DNA of 35,555 nucleotides from Streptomyces flaveus (GCF_014647675.1 NZ_BMPQ01000013.1:34218-69772); one strand, 5' to 3'. Counted from the stretch's first letter, positions 21,844 to 31,030 are shown. Notes: generated by a model from the letters alone, not told the origin. Numbers and translations are program-made.

Positions 21844-22626
21844 CTACGCCACCGACCCGTCGAACGGCAGCAACTCGGGCCGCTTCGGGGGACGGCCGTC
21901 CCCCGAGGAGCGCCCCGTAAGCCGCCGCCCGATCCACGGCAGCAGGTACTGCCGGGTGAACCGCACGTCGGTGGCCCGACGGGCGACCCAGCCAGGCGGC
22001 GCGCTCGCGGGCATCGGGGTGCGCCACTCGGCGTTCTGCGCCTCGTGGCCGAGTGTCTGCCACACCGCCTCCGCGACGCGGCGGTGTCCCTCGGCCGTCA
22101 GGTGCAGCCGGTCCACGTCCCACATGCGGGGGTCGGCGAGTGAAGGGGCGCCGTAGAGGTCGACCACGAGCGCGCCGTGCCGGGCCGCGAGGTCGTCCAC
22201 GCAGGCGAACAGCTCCTCCATGCGCGGCCGGAACCGTTCAAGGACCGGGCCTTGGCGTCCGGGGCTGCGCATCAGAACGAGCTGCTTGCAGGACGGGGCG
22301 AGCCGCTCGACGGCCTCCTCCAGGAGCCCGCGTACCCGACCCATGTCGCACTTGGGGCGCAGTGTGTCGTTCAGCCCGCCCACCAGCGTGATCAGGTCCG
22401 GCTGCATGGCCGCCGCCACGCTCACCTGGTCGGCCACGATCTGCCCGATCAGCTTGCCGCGCACGGCGAGGTTGGCGTACCGGAAGCCCGGTGTCCGAGC
22501 GGCCATCCGCCCCGCCAGCAGGTCGGCCCAGCCGCGATACGAGCCGTCGGGCAACCGGTCCGACATGCCCTCGGTGAAGGAGTCGCCGACCGCGACAAGA
22601 CTGGTGTAGGTGGCATTCGTCTCCAT
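21844..22626 (-). CDS. SGNH/GDSL-family hydrolase
   Basis: 260 aa from ATG 22626 (METNATYTSLVAVGDSFTEG). Block I has nucleophile Ser16 in GDSFTEG, block II Gly56 (LAVRGKL), block III Asn86 in GGLND and block V Asp172/His175 in DVDRLHL. There is no signal peptide, so it is a cytoplasmic esterase/lipase-like enzyme. The roughly 70 residues after the catalytic core (WVARRATDVRFTRQYLLPWIGRRLTG) form a basic tail typical of the Streptomyces members. A GTG at 22653 is an alternative start. The substrate is unknown. Confidence 0.92.
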   Translation of the reverse strand: METNATYTSLVAVGDSFTEGMSDRLPDGSYRGWADLLAGRMAARTPGFRYANLAVRGKLIGQIVADQVSVAAAMQPDLITLVGGLNDTLRPKCDMGRVRGLLEEAVERLAPSCKQLVLMRSPGRQGPVLERFRPRMEELFACVDDLAARHGALVVDLYGAPSLADPRMWDVDRLHLTAEGHRRVAEAVWQTLGHEAQNAEWRTPMPASAPPGWVARRATDVRFTRQYLLPWIGRRLTGRSSGDGRPPKRPELLPFDGSVA

Positions 22627-22697
22627 GGCAGGAGCGATGGTATCCCGAGGCACATACCCAGCGGTCGGCCACCCACAGCCACGTACCGGGACTCACC

Positions 22698-23711
22698 TCA
22701 CGCCGGCTGACCGAACAACTCCCGCAACACGTCCTCCATCGTCACCACCCCCGCCAGCAGCCCGTCCCCGCCGATCACCGCCGCCAGATGCGTACGACTG
22801 CGGCGCATCGCCGTGAGCACGTCGTCCAGCGGTGTGCTCTCCCGGACACGCGCGATCGAGCGCATGTCCGCGACCCGGAACGGGAGATCGCGCGGCATCG
22901 CGTCCAGCGCGTCCTTGACGTGGAGGTAGCCGACGATGCGGCGGCCGTCGTCCACGACGGGGAAGCGGGAGAAGCCGGACTCGGCGGACAGGGCCTCCAA
23001 CTGCTCGGGCGTGACACCCACGCGCGCGTACACGACGCTTTCCAGCGGGAGGACGACGTCCCTGACGGGGCGGCGGCCCAGCTCCAGGGCGTCGTGCAGC
23101 CGCTCCTGGGCCCGGTCGTCGATCAGGCCCGCGGCGCTGGAGTCCTGGACGAGGCGGGCGAGTTCGTCGTCCGAGAAGGTCGCGGTCACCTCGTCCCGCA
23201 CCTCGACGCGCATCAGCTTCAGCAGCGCGTTCGCGAAGGCGTTGATCGTGAAGATCACCGGACGCAGCGCCCGGGACAGCGCGACCAGCGGCGGACCGAG
23301 CAGCAGTGCCGTGCGCACCGGTTCGGCGAGCGCGATGTTCTTCGGCACCATCTCACCGAGGAGCATGTGCAGATACGTCGCCAAGGTCAGCGCGATCACG
23401 AACGAGATCACGTGCCCCGCGCCCTCCGGCACCCCCACCGCGTGGAACACCGGCTCCAGCAGATGCTCGATCGCGGGCTCCGCGACCACACCCAGGACCA
23501 GCGTGCACAGCGTGATGCCGAGCTGTGCGGCGGCCATCAGCGCGGAGACGTGCTTGAGACCCCACAGCACGCTCCGCGCCCGCCGGTCGCCCTGTTCGGC
23601 GTAGGGCTCAATCTGGCTGCGGCGCACCGAGATCAGCGCGAACTCGGCGCCCACGAAGAAGGCGTTCACGATGAGCGTCGCCAGACCGATCAGCAGCTGT
23701 ACGGCGGTCAC
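22698..23711 (-). CDS. CNNM/CBS-domain membrane protein (hemolysin family), short form
   Basis: A 337-aa protein. The N-terminal CNNM (DUF21) domain has about four membrane segments (LLIGLATLIVNAFFVGAEFALI, ALMAAAQLGITLCTLVLGVVAEPA, VISFVIALTLATYLHMLLGEMVP, ALRPVIFTINAFANALL). A pair of CBS domains (about 205-335) follows, and no CorC C-terminal domain. Homologues are linked to Mg2+/Co2+ transport or resistance. GTG 23711 overlaps the stop of the upstream paralogue by 4 nt (GTGA), so the two are co-translated and probably make a heteromeric complex. Confidence 0.92.
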   Translation of the reverse strand: MTAVQLLIGLATLIVNAFFVGAEFALISVRRSQIEPYAEQGDRRARSVLWGLKHVSALMAAAQLGITLCTLVLGVVAEPAIEHLLEPVFHAVGVPEGAGHVISFVIALTLATYLHMLLGEMVPKNIALAEPVRTALLLGPPLVALSRALRPVIFTINAFANALLKLMRVEVRDEVTATFSDDELARLVQDSSAAGLIDDRAQERLHDALELGRRPVRDVVLPLESVVYARVGVTPEQLEALSAESGFSRFPVVDDGRRIVGYLHVKDALDAMPRDLPFRVADMRSIARVRESTPLDDVLTAMRRSRTHLAAVIGGDGLLAGVVTMEDVLRELFGQPA

Positions 23712-25039
23712 AGCGTCCCCTCCTCGTCAACGAGCGGCAGCGGCGCGTGCAGCAGCACTCGCGCGGCGCGATGGCCCGATGCGTCCGTCACTTCGAGCCG
23801 CCAGCCGACGACGTCCACGGTGTCGCCGACGGCGGGAATGCGGCCGAGTTCGGTCGCGACGAGCCCGGCCAGCGTTTCGTACGGCCCCTCGGGCACCCGC
23901 AGCCCGACCCGCGCGAGCTGGTCGGTACGGGCCGCGCCGTCGGCGGAGTACAGCGCCCGGCCGTCGTCGTCCTTGTCGGCCAGGGCCAGGTCGGGCACCT
24001 CGTGCGGATCGTGCTCGTCCCGCACCTCGCCGACGACCTCCTCGACGATGTCCTCCAGGGTGGCGACCCCGGCGGTGCCGCCGTACTCGTCGATGACGAC
24101 GGCCATCGTGCGCTTCCCGGACATCCGGTCCAGGAGCCGGTCGACGGTCAGCGACTCCGGTACGAGGAGGGGTTCGCGCATCAGCTGCGCGACGGAGCTG
24201 CGGCTGCGGCGCTCGGCGGGCACCGCCAGTACGTCCTTGATGTGCGCGACGCCCACGACCGAGTCGAGGTTGCCGCGGTAGACGGGGAAGCGCGAAAGAC
24301 CGGTCGCCCGCGTCGCGTTCGCCACGTCCTCGCAGGTCGCCTGCACGTCCAGGGCGATGACCTGGACGCGTGGCGTCATCACGTTCTCCGCGGTCAGGTC
24401 CGCGAGGTTCAGCGTGCGGACGAACAGCTCGGCGGTGTCGGCCTCCAGCGCGCCCTCCTTCGCGGAGTGCCGGGCGAGGGCCATCAGCTCCTGCGGTCCG
24501 CGGGCCGAGGCCAGCTCCTCGGTGGGCTCGACGCCGAAGCGGCGTACGACACGATTCGCGGTGTTGTTGAGATGGGTGATGAACGGCCGGAACAGCGTGC
24601 TGAACCAGCGCTGCGGCGTTGCCACCTTCTTGGCCACCGAGAGCGGTGAGGAGATCGCCCAGTTCTTGGGCACGAGCTCGCCGACGACCATCAGGAACAC
24701 CGTCGACAGCGCCGTACCGATGACCAGCGCGGTCGAAGAGGCCACCGACGGGCCCATGCCGGCCGCCTCCAGCGGGCCCGCGATCAGCTTGGCGATGGAC
24801 GGCTCGGCGAGCATGCCGACGATCAAGTTGGTGACGGTGATGCCGAGTTGCGCGCCGGACAGCTGGAAGGTCAGATTCCGTACGGCCTTGAGGGCGCCCG
24901 AGGCGCCGACCTCGCCGCGCTCGACGGCTCGCTCCAGCTCGCTGCGCTCGACCGTGGTCAGCGAGAACTCCGCCGCGACGAAGGCGCCGCAGGCCAGGGA
25001 GAGCAGAACGGCCACCGCGAGGAGGAGCACTTCGGTCAT
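23708..25039 (-). CDS. CNNM/CBS/CorC-domain membrane protein (hemolysin family), long form
   Basis: 443 aa. A CNNM domain with LLAVAVLLSLACGAFVAAEFSL, FQLSGAQLGITVTNLIVGMLAEPS and ALVIGTALSTVFLMVVGELVPKN is followed by two CBS domains (VMTPRVQVIALD..., SRFPVYRGNLDSVVGVAHIKD; VIDEYGGTAGVATLEDIVEEVVGE). A C-terminal CorC_HlyC domain (about 350-443) closes the protein. The family is implicated in Mg2+/Co2+ efflux. ATG 25039 has a near-perfect ribosome-binding site, GGAGGTGA. It is the first gene of the pair with the paralogue at 22698-23711. Confidence 0.93.
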   Translation of the reverse strand: MTEVLLLAVAVLLSLACGAFVAAEFSLTTVERSELERAVERGEVGASGALKAVRNLTFQLSGAQLGITVTNLIVGMLAEPSIAKLIAGPLEAAGMGPSVASSTALVIGTALSTVFLMVVGELVPKNWAISSPLSVAKKVATPQRWFSTLFRPFITHLNNTANRVVRRFGVEPTEELASARGPQELMALARHSAKEGALEADTAELFVRTLNLADLTAENVMTPRVQVIALDVQATCEDVANATRATGLSRFPVYRGNLDSVVGVAHIKDVLAVPAERRSRSSVAQLMREPLLVPESLTVDRLLDRMSGKRTMAVVIDEYGGTAGVATLEDIVEEVVGEVRDEHDPHEVPDLALADKDDDGRALYSADGAARTDQLARVGLRVPEGPYETLAGLVATELGRIPAVGDTVDVVGWRLEVTDASGHRAARVLLHAPLPLVDEEGTL

Positions 25040-25223
25040 CGGGTCACCTCCGTCCCATGGTCGGACAGGGGCGGGGGGATCGCATGATGCCGACGCGGCG
25101 GGAGGCCGCGCGGGCTGCCGGGACTGGGAGGCTCGCCCATGGGCGGACGCTCACACCTTTCCTGGGAAGAAGAAGACCTGATGCACACATAGTAAAGGGT
25201 CAGCAAAGTCGCCCGTACTCCGG
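25040..25223 (-). promoter_or_regulatory. upstream region of the CNNM pair
   Basis: 184 bp preceding the long-form CNNM gene, with an AT-richer patch at 25180-25210 and the palindrome GCCCATGGGC near 25136. A -10-like TACTAT occurs on the minus strand near 25190, without a good -35. No M-box or other Mg2+ riboswitch could be recognised by eye. Confidence 0.3.
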
Positions 25224-25649
25224 TCACTCACCGAGCGGCTTCACCCACCGCCGCCAGTGCTCCTCGGGCGTGTACCCCGCCGCCCGCCACGCATGATGCG
25301 CGGTCTCGTTGCGCTTGAGCACCATCGCGTCGCCCCGGCGCCCGCCCAGGCGTACGAAGCGCTCCTCCGCCGCGGCGAGGAGTGCCGAACCGATGCCGAG
25401 GCGACGGCGGTCCGGGTGCACGGCGAGCCGGTACAGATGGCAGCGCCAGCCGTCGAATCCGGCGATGACCGTGCCCACCAGCTCCCCGTCGTACTCGGCG
25501 AGGATGAGCGCTTCGGGATCACGGGCGACGAGCCGCTCCACGCCGTCCCGGTCGTCACTGATGCTCGTGCCCTCGGCGGCCACCTTCCAGAAGGCGAGGA
25601 CTGCGTCGAGGTCGTCAGAGGTGGCACAGCGGATGTGGAGATCACTCAT
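25224..25649 (-). CDS. GNAT-family N-acetyltransferase
   Basis: 141 aa from ATG 25649 (MSDLHIRCATSDDLDAVLAFW). This is a single GNAT domain: the acetyl-CoA loop RRRLGIGSALL follows LYRLAVHPD (beta4), and C-terminal NETAHHAWRAAGYTPEEHWRRWVKPL matches the usual motif B. Similar small proteins acetylate amines or protein N-termini (RimI-like); the target is unknown. It is separated from the symporter operon upstream by a strong terminator, so it is probably transcribed alone. Confidence 0.9.
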   Translation of the reverse strand: MSDLHIRCATSDDLDAVLAFWKVAAEGTSISDDRDGVERLVARDPEALILAEYDGELVGTVIAGFDGWRCHLYRLAVHPDRRRLGIGSALLAAAEERFVRLGGRRGDAMVLKRNETAHHAWRAAGYTPEEHWRRWVKPLGE

Positions 25650-25694
25650 GGGGTGAGCCAAGCAGAGCGCCGGCCTGTCTGGCGAACGGTTTCC

Positions 25695-25731
25695 GTGCCG
25701 AGGAGCCCGGGAAGCCTGGGCTCCTCGGCAC
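25695..25731 (-). terminator. strong terminator of the symporter operon
   Basis: A perfect 14-bp stem (25695-25708 with 25718-25731) around a 9-nt loop, starting 11 bp beyond the symporter stop codon. It has no T-tract, but the stem is very stable. Confidence 0.8.
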
Positions 25732-25741
25732 GTCCACTGGG

Positions 25742-27346
25742 TCAACTGTCGTGACGTCCTGTGCCTGCGCCGGTGAGGACGCGGATTTCGGTTTCCGTGT
25801 AGTCGGCCCCGTCCGGCTGGCTCCGGTCGAGTGCCGAGCCGGCCCAGGCGAGGAGGAATCCCACGGGGATGGAGATGAGACCGGGGTTCCGCAGGGGGAA
25901 CAGCGCGAAGTCCATGTCCGGCAGCAGCGCCGTCGGGTTGCCCGAGACCGCCGGGGACAGCGCCGTGAGCAGGATGGCGACGATCAGGCCGCCGTACATG
26001 CTCCAGACCGCGCCCCTGGTCGTGAAGCCCTTCCACCACAGGTTGAACAGCAGAGACGGCAGGATCGCGGAGGCCGCGATGGCGAAGGCGAGGCTGACCA
26101 GGAAGGCGATGTTGAGGTGCTGGGCGATCATCGAGAGGGCGATCGCCGCCACACCGACCACGCCCACGCCCAGCCGCGCCACGAGGAGTTCGTTCTTCTC
26201 GGACGCTTGGCCCCGCATGATCGTCTTGCCGTAGATGTCGTGGGCCAGGGACGCCGCCGCGGTGAGCGTGAGAGCGGCGACGACGGCCACGATCGTGATG
26301 AAGGCGACGCAGGAGACCACGGTCAGCAGGACCGATCCGCCCAGGCGCTCCGACAGCAGAAGCACGGCCGTGTTGCCGGAGGCGGCGTCCGCGGCGACGG
26401 CCTTCGTACCGATGAGTGCCGCGGCGCCCAGGCCCAGCACCACCTCGAAGAAGGTGAAAGCGATGACCAGTCCGGCCGCCCACGCCGCCGACTTGCGGGC
26501 TCTGCGTCCGCTGGAGACCGTTCCGATGCGCATCAGCACATGCGGCAGAGCGGCCGCCCCGAGGATGAACGCCAGTTGCAGGCTGATCTGATCGATCTTG
26601 GTGGTGCGGTCATGGAACCGGATGCCGGGTTCCAGGAAACGTCCGCCGAAGCCGCTCTTGTCGACGGCCGCGTCCAGCAGGCGCGACGGATTCCAGCCGA
26701 ACTCCGCCAGGACGGCCAGTACGACGAACAGCCCCGTGGCGAGAAGGAGCACGGCCTTGATGTTCTGCACCAGGGTCGCCGCCCGCATACCGCCGATGAT
26801 GACGTAGAGGACCATCAGCAGGCCGAGGCCGGCCACGACGGCTCGTTGGGCGCCGTCTCCGTCCAGACCCAGGACGGTGCCGGCGAGCGCTCCGGCGCCG
26901 ATGAGCTGGGCGGTCAGATACAGCAGGCAGACGACCACGCCGGCGATGCCCGCCGCCAGGTGCACGGGCCGGGCGTGCAGCCGCCGGGCGAGCGAGTCGC
27001 CGATGGTGAACTTGGAGGTGCTGTGGTAGGGCTGGGCGACCAGCAGCACCAGTACGGACCACGCCACCATCGGCGCCAGTACGTAGGCGATGCCGTCGTA
27101 ACCGGTGAGGGAGATCAGGCCGGGATTGCCCAGCATCCCCGCCGCGGACATGTAACTGCCGAAGATCGCCAGCCCGTTGACCAGCGACGACAGTCGCCGC
27201 TGACCGAGATAGAACCCGCTGAGTTCGTTCTCTTCGGGGAGCATCGACCCGATCGAGAGGAACAGCGTCAGGACGACGCAGAGGCCGAAGGCGGCGAGGA
27301 CGGGGAAGGCGCTGCCGGAACCGGAGAGCGCGAGGACGGAGTTCAC
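25742..27346 (-). CDS. sodium:solute symporter, cation/acetate symporter-like
   Basis: 534 aa from GTG 27346, which overlaps the stop of the DUF485 gene by 4 nt (GTGA). About 13-14 membrane segments. Sequences such as ENELSGFYLGQRRLSSLVNGLAIFGSYMSAAGMLG, GNPGLISLTGYDGIAYVLAP and TKIDQISLQLAFILGAAALPHVLMRI are typical of ActP-like SSS transporters. They take up acetate or other short monocarboxylates with Na+ or H+. The DUF485 partner supports this class. The C-terminus is a short hydrophilic tail. The substrate is inferred from the family. Confidence 0.9.
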   Translation of the reverse strand: MNSVLALSGSGSAFPVLAAFGLCVVLTLFLSIGSMLPEENELSGFYLGQRRLSSLVNGLAIFGSYMSAAGMLGNPGLISLTGYDGIAYVLAPMVAWSVLVLLVAQPYHSTSKFTIGDSLARRLHARPVHLAAGIAGVVVCLLYLTAQLIGAGALAGTVLGLDGDGAQRAVVAGLGLLMVLYVIIGGMRAATLVQNIKAVLLLATGLFVVLAVLAEFGWNPSRLLDAAVDKSGFGGRFLEPGIRFHDRTTKIDQISLQLAFILGAAALPHVLMRIGTVSSGRRARKSAAWAAGLVIAFTFFEVVLGLGAAALIGTKAVAADAASGNTAVLLLSERLGGSVLLTVVSCVAFITIVAVVAALTLTAAASLAHDIYGKTIMRGQASEKNELLVARLGVGVVGVAAIALSMIAQHLNIAFLVSLAFAIAASAILPSLLFNLWWKGFTTRGAVWSMYGGLIVAILLTALSPAVSGNPTALLPDMDFALFPLRNPGLISIPVGFLLAWAGSALDRSQPDGADYTETEIRVLTGAGTGRHDS

Positions 27347-28026
27347 CGGTGGCTCTCCAGGTGTGCGAGGGGGGCGTTGTGACGTCCGGCCAGCGGCTCG
27401 AGCGTGTTCCTCGCATACCGCGAGTACCACAGGACCGCCCAGCCGGTGATCACCAACTGGACCAGGACCAGCGTGAGTCCGATGTTCAGCGGACCCGCCA
27501 GGGAGAGCGCCATGACACCGGGCGCCTCGTTGGCCAGGACGACGCCGGTCATCTGGGCTCCGAGGACCGAAGCGGCGACCCGTGCCGGGCGGCGGCGTGC
27601 GGCACGCAGTTCGCGCAGCGTCACGGTCTGACGGCGACCCGGCGTCAGCGGGGCTGCCGGATCGGACGGTGAGGTCTCATGCCTGTGCGGGGACAGCTCG
27701 ATGGTGGCTGTGACCGGCTCTTCCCAGGCCGCCCACGCCGGAGGCGGCGCCATGGGCCGGCCGTCGTCCAGGCCCAGGTGCCGGGCCTGCTGAAGCGCCC
27801 AGGATCTTCGTCGGGCCCGGACACCCTGAGCGGTGACAGGCGCCCCCTGCACGGACCGCCGGTACAGGTCCAGGAGCGCCGCCGGCTGGCCGACGGACTC
27901 GTAGGCCCGGGAGACGACATGCCGCAACTCCGCTTCGGAGTAGAGGTTCTCGTGGTCGAGAGCACTGAGATAGAGGGCGGCAGCGGCGGGAGGGTCTTGA
28001 TCCGTGAAAGGCATGCGGGAATCCAT
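27343..28026 (-). CDS. DUF485 protein with N-terminal extension, symporter partner
   Basis: 227 aa from ATG 28026. The C-terminal 80 or so residues are DUF485-like (RPARVAASVLGAQMTG... GPLNIGLTLVLVQLVITGWAVLWYSRYARNTLEPL), with two membrane segments, as in the small protein encoded with ActP transporters. Residues 1-145 are soluble: an Ala/Leu-rich helical part (LYLSALDHENLYSEAELRHVVSRAYESVGQPAALLDLYRR) and a Pro-rich linker. I do not recognise this part. It is longer than most DUF485 proteins. The overlap of its stop with the symporter start indicates coupled synthesis and a joint complex in the membrane. Confidence 0.8.
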   Translation of the reverse strand: MDSRMPFTDQDPPAAAALYLSALDHENLYSEAELRHVVSRAYESVGQPAALLDLYRRSVQGAPVTAQGVRARRRSWALQQARHLGLDDGRPMAPPPAWAAWEEPVTATIELSPHRHETSPSDPAAPLTPGRRQTVTLRELRAARRRPARVAASVLGAQMTGVVLANEAPGVMALSLAGPLNIGLTLVLVQLVITGWAVLWYSRYARNTLEPLAGRHNAPLAHLESHR

Positions 28027-28451
28027 GAGTCCGCCTCGGCAAGGAGTGGCGTGGAAGGGAGGAGAGCGCGGCATACGAGGGCTTGTGGCCGCACGCGTTC
28101 TCCGGGCCCGCTGACGGGGGGCCGGTGTCAGTGACGAAGACGCTCGACAGGGAGTGACACCGGAACGGACCGGACCTGCCGCGAACGATGCGCTCAGTTC
28201 ACCGACCGAGCCGTGTCAGCCCCATCCGGCGTCCTTGCTTCATCGGCGCCAACCGTGCCGTAGTGATCACGGGGCCGACAAGGGCGTGAACGGCAACGAT
28301 CTGAGGTACTTGCGTACTTTGCGTTCCCTGGCACGCGCAGTGCGTCATACGGATGGACCGGCCGTCCAAGGGATCCCCGAGGACGACCGGCCGCTGACCC
28401 CGAAGCGAACTCTCTTGAATCAGGGGCAACTTGAGGGAAAAAGCGAGTGAC
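28027..28451. promoter_or_regulatory. 425-bp region upstream of the DUF485-symporter operon
   Basis: It holds a 9-bp inverted repeat CCGGTGTCA (28122-28130)/TGACACCGG (28155-28163) with a 24-nt loop. It also holds tandem near-repeats GTACTTGCG-TACTTTGCG (28306-28323) and the 15-bp palindrome CGAGTGACTCACTCG (28444-28458), which overlaps the FtsX stop codon. A 98-codon plus-strand open frame at 28154-28450 has no family resemblance and I do not call it a gene. The symporter promoter must lie here, facing left, but no confident -35/-10 was seen. Confidence 0.5.
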
Positions 28452-31019
28452 TCACTCGTGCGCGATCGCTGCCAGCACGTTCATCCGCGAGGCACGCAAT
28501 GCCGGCAGCAGCGCCGCCACGATGCCCACGATCGCCGAGCCCACCACGACCGCGACGATGGTGACCCACGGGATCGCCAGCGCCGTCATGCCCTGGAGCG
28601 CCAGGACCTGCTGCACACACACGCCCCACACAAGCCCCAGCGCGAGCCCGAGGACCGCGCCGAACACGGCGATCACCACCGACTCCAGGCGGATCATCCG
28701 CCGCAACTGCCGCCGGGCGAGCCCGATCGCGCGCAGTAGCCCGATCTCGCGCGTGCGCTCCACGACCGATAGAGCAAGGGTGTTGACCACGCCGAGCACC
28801 GCGATGACGATCGCCAGGCCCAGCAGGGCGTAGACGAGATAGAGCAGTACGGCGATCTGGTCGCGGACCAGCTGCTTGTAGTCGGCCTGGTCGCGCACCT
28901 GCACCTGCGGATACGGGTCGAGCGTCTGCTCCAGGCGCTCGCGCAGCGTGTCGGCGGAGGTGCCCGAGGCCGCGTTCACGTACAGCGTCGAGTCCTGACC
29001 GCCGGGCACGTACCGCTCCAGCGTCTCGAGTCCGAAGTACATCGCTCCCTGCGCGCCGAATCCCTCGCCGCCCTCCTGGTCGGTGAGCGCGGCCACCCGC
29101 AGTTCGGTCTGCCGGCCGGCCGGGAACTCGACGGGGATGACACTGCCGATGCGTACGTCGTGGTCCTTGGCGTAGTCGACGTCCATGGCCATGTTCCCGG
29201 GTGCCAGCGCCGCCGCCGTGTCGCCCTGCGCGTACGTGATGTTGGCGACCTCGTCGAGCTGGTCGCCGTAGCCTGCCGCGCCCGTCTCGACGCGGTCGCC
29301 GTTGGGCAGCCGTGCCGCGATGGCTGCGAACCGTTGGCGTACGACGGTTCCGACGCCGTCCGTTTCGTCCACCTTCTCGGTGATCTCCTGCGGGAACGGC
29401 TGGAAGTTGTTGTTCTGGATCACGAAGTCGGCGCCGAGCGTCTCGTCGATCTGCTGGTCGAAGGACTCGGTCATGGACGCGCTCGCCACGGACATCCCGC
29501 CGACCAGGGCGAGACCGACCATCAGCGCCGCCGCGGTGGCACCCGTACGACGCGGATTGCGCAGCGCGTTGCGCTGGCTCATCCGCCCGACCGAGCCGAA
29601 CAGGGCCGGGAACGCTCCGCCGAGGACACGGATCACGGGCCGTACGAGAAGCGGTCCGGCGATCACGGTCGCGATGAGGGTCAGGACGACGCCGAGCGCC
29701 AGCAGGGAAGCGGCGGAGCTCGTCTCCGTCGCGGTCACACACCCCACGAGCGCGGCGGCGCCGAGCGCTCCGACGACCGTCCCCACCACGGCCCGTACCC
29801 GCAACGGCCGCCCCACACCGGCGATTTCGGCGTCGGCGAGCGCGGCCATCGGCGACACCCCGGCAGCCCGCCGGGCAGGCAGATACGCGGCGACGAAGGT
29901 GACGCCGACGCCGACGACGTACGCCGAGACAGGGGTCGCCCAGCCGATGACCATCTCGGTGGACTTGAGGTTCATGCCGAGCAGGCCCATCAGCTCGATC
30001 AGCCCGAACGCGAGCCCGATCCCCGTGGCCAGGCCGAGCGTGGAGCCCACCAGGCCCAGCAGGGCCGCTTCCAGGAGCACGGACCGGCGCACCTGCCGCC
30101 GGTCGGCGCCCAGGGCGCGCAACAGGCCCAGTTCGCGCGTGCGTTGGGCGATCAGCATGGAGAAGGTGTTGACGATCAGGAACACGCCGACCAGTACGGC
30201 GATCCCGGCGAAGCCGAGCATCACGTACTTGATCACGTCGAGGAAGCCGCCGAGTTCGGCGGCGGCGGACTCGGCCTGCTCGTCGGCGGTCTCCACCTCA
30301 TAGGTCTCGGCGCCGATCGCGCGCGAGATGCGCTCCTTGAGAGCGGCGTCACTCACGCCCTCCTCCGCGTCCACCGCGATGCTGGTGGCGACGCCGCTCT
30401 TGCCCAGCAGCTCGGTCTGCGCGGTCGCGGTGTCGAGGAAGACGAGCGCCGCACCGGGGTTGGTGGTGGTGAAGGTCGCGATGCCGACGATCTCCACCTT
30501 GAACGAACCCGGCTGTGCGATCACGGTGAGCGTGTCGCCGATGCGTACGTCCTTGTTGTCGGCCGTGTCCGCGTCGATCAGCGCCTCGCCGGGTCCGCGC
30601 GGCTCATGGCCGGAGGTCAGCTCCACGGGGCTGCGCTCGGTGACGTACCAGCCGGTGGCGATGGTGGGCGCGCCGGTGGTCGGGCCCACGGACTCGTTGT
30701 CGCTGTCGACGACGGTGACGTTCTCGACGGAGACGTCGACATGCGTGTCGGCGACGCCGTCGACCCGGGCGATACGGTCCTCGATGCTCGTGTCCACGGT
30801 CTGGACGGCCCCGGAGGGCAGCTGCGAGTCCAGATCCTCGCGCGGCAGCACGGTCACGTCGGCCGACGTGGACGCGAAGAGCCGGTCGAAGGTACGGGTG
30901 ACCGTGTCCGAGAAGATCAGGCTGCCCGCGACGAACGCCACGGACAGCAGGACGGCCAGCGCCGAGAGCAGCAGCCGCCCCTTGTGCGCGAGGAAACTCC
31001 TCAGTGTCGCCTTCAGCAC
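28452..31019 (-). CDS. FtsX-like ABC permease (two FtsX domains)
   Basis: 855 aa from GTG 31019, with GAGG about 9 nt upstream. The N-terminal membrane segment (LLLSALAVLLSVAFVAGSLIF) and a MacB-like extracellular domain lead into a first FtsX domain (VMLGFAGIAVLVGVFLIVNTFSMLIAQRTRELGLLRALGADRRQVRR). Central membrane helices, a second extracellular domain and a second FtsX domain (LLYLVYALLGLAIVIAVLGVVNTLALSVVERTREIGLLRAIG) follow. This is the layout of MacB/LolCE-related permeases of Gram-positive bacteria, often involved in antimicrobial efflux or envelope stress. It starts 11 nt after the ATPase stop. Confidence 0.93.
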   Translation of the reverse strand: MLKATLRSFLAHKGRLLLSALAVLLSVAFVAGSLIFSDTVTRTFDRLFASTSADVTVLPREDLDSQLPSGAVQTVDTSIEDRIARVDGVADTHVDVSVENVTVVDSDNESVGPTTGAPTIATGWYVTERSPVELTSGHEPRGPGEALIDADTADNKDVRIGDTLTVIAQPGSFKVEIVGIATFTTTNPGAALVFLDTATAQTELLGKSGVATSIAVDAEEGVSDAALKERISRAIGAETYEVETADEQAESAAAELGGFLDVIKYVMLGFAGIAVLVGVFLIVNTFSMLIAQRTRELGLLRALGADRRQVRRSVLLEAALLGLVGSTLGLATGIGLAFGLIELMGLLGMNLKSTEMVIGWATPVSAYVVGVGVTFVAAYLPARRAAGVSPMAALADAEIAGVGRPLRVRAVVGTVVGALGAAALVGCVTATETSSAASLLALGVVLTLIATVIAGPLLVRPVIRVLGGAFPALFGSVGRMSQRNALRNPRRTGATAAALMVGLALVGGMSVASASMTESFDQQIDETLGADFVIQNNNFQPFPQEITEKVDETDGVGTVVRQRFAAIAARLPNGDRVETGAAGYGDQLDEVANITYAQGDTAAALAPGNMAMDVDYAKDHDVRIGSVIPVEFPAGRQTELRVAALTDQEGGEGFGAQGAMYFGLETLERYVPGGQDSTLYVNAASGTSADTLRERLEQTLDPYPQVQVRDQADYKQLVRDQIAVLLYLVYALLGLAIVIAVLGVVNTLALSVVERTREIGLLRAIGLARRQLRRMIRLESVVIAVFGAVLGLALGLVWGVCVQQVLALQGMTALAIPWVTIVAVVVGSAIVGIVAALLPALRASRMNVLAAIAHE

Positions 31020-31030
31020 GACGGTCTGCC

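Noticed and set aside
25040..25223. Mg2+-sensing M-box riboswitch before the CNNM genes
   Set aside because: None of the conserved M-box segments could be recognised; the region is simply GC-rich with one palindrome.
28154..28450. 98-codon plus-strand open frame in the DUF485/FtsX intergenic region
   Set aside because: No family resemblance, no ribosome-binding site, and the region is better explained as promoter sequence of the symporter operon.
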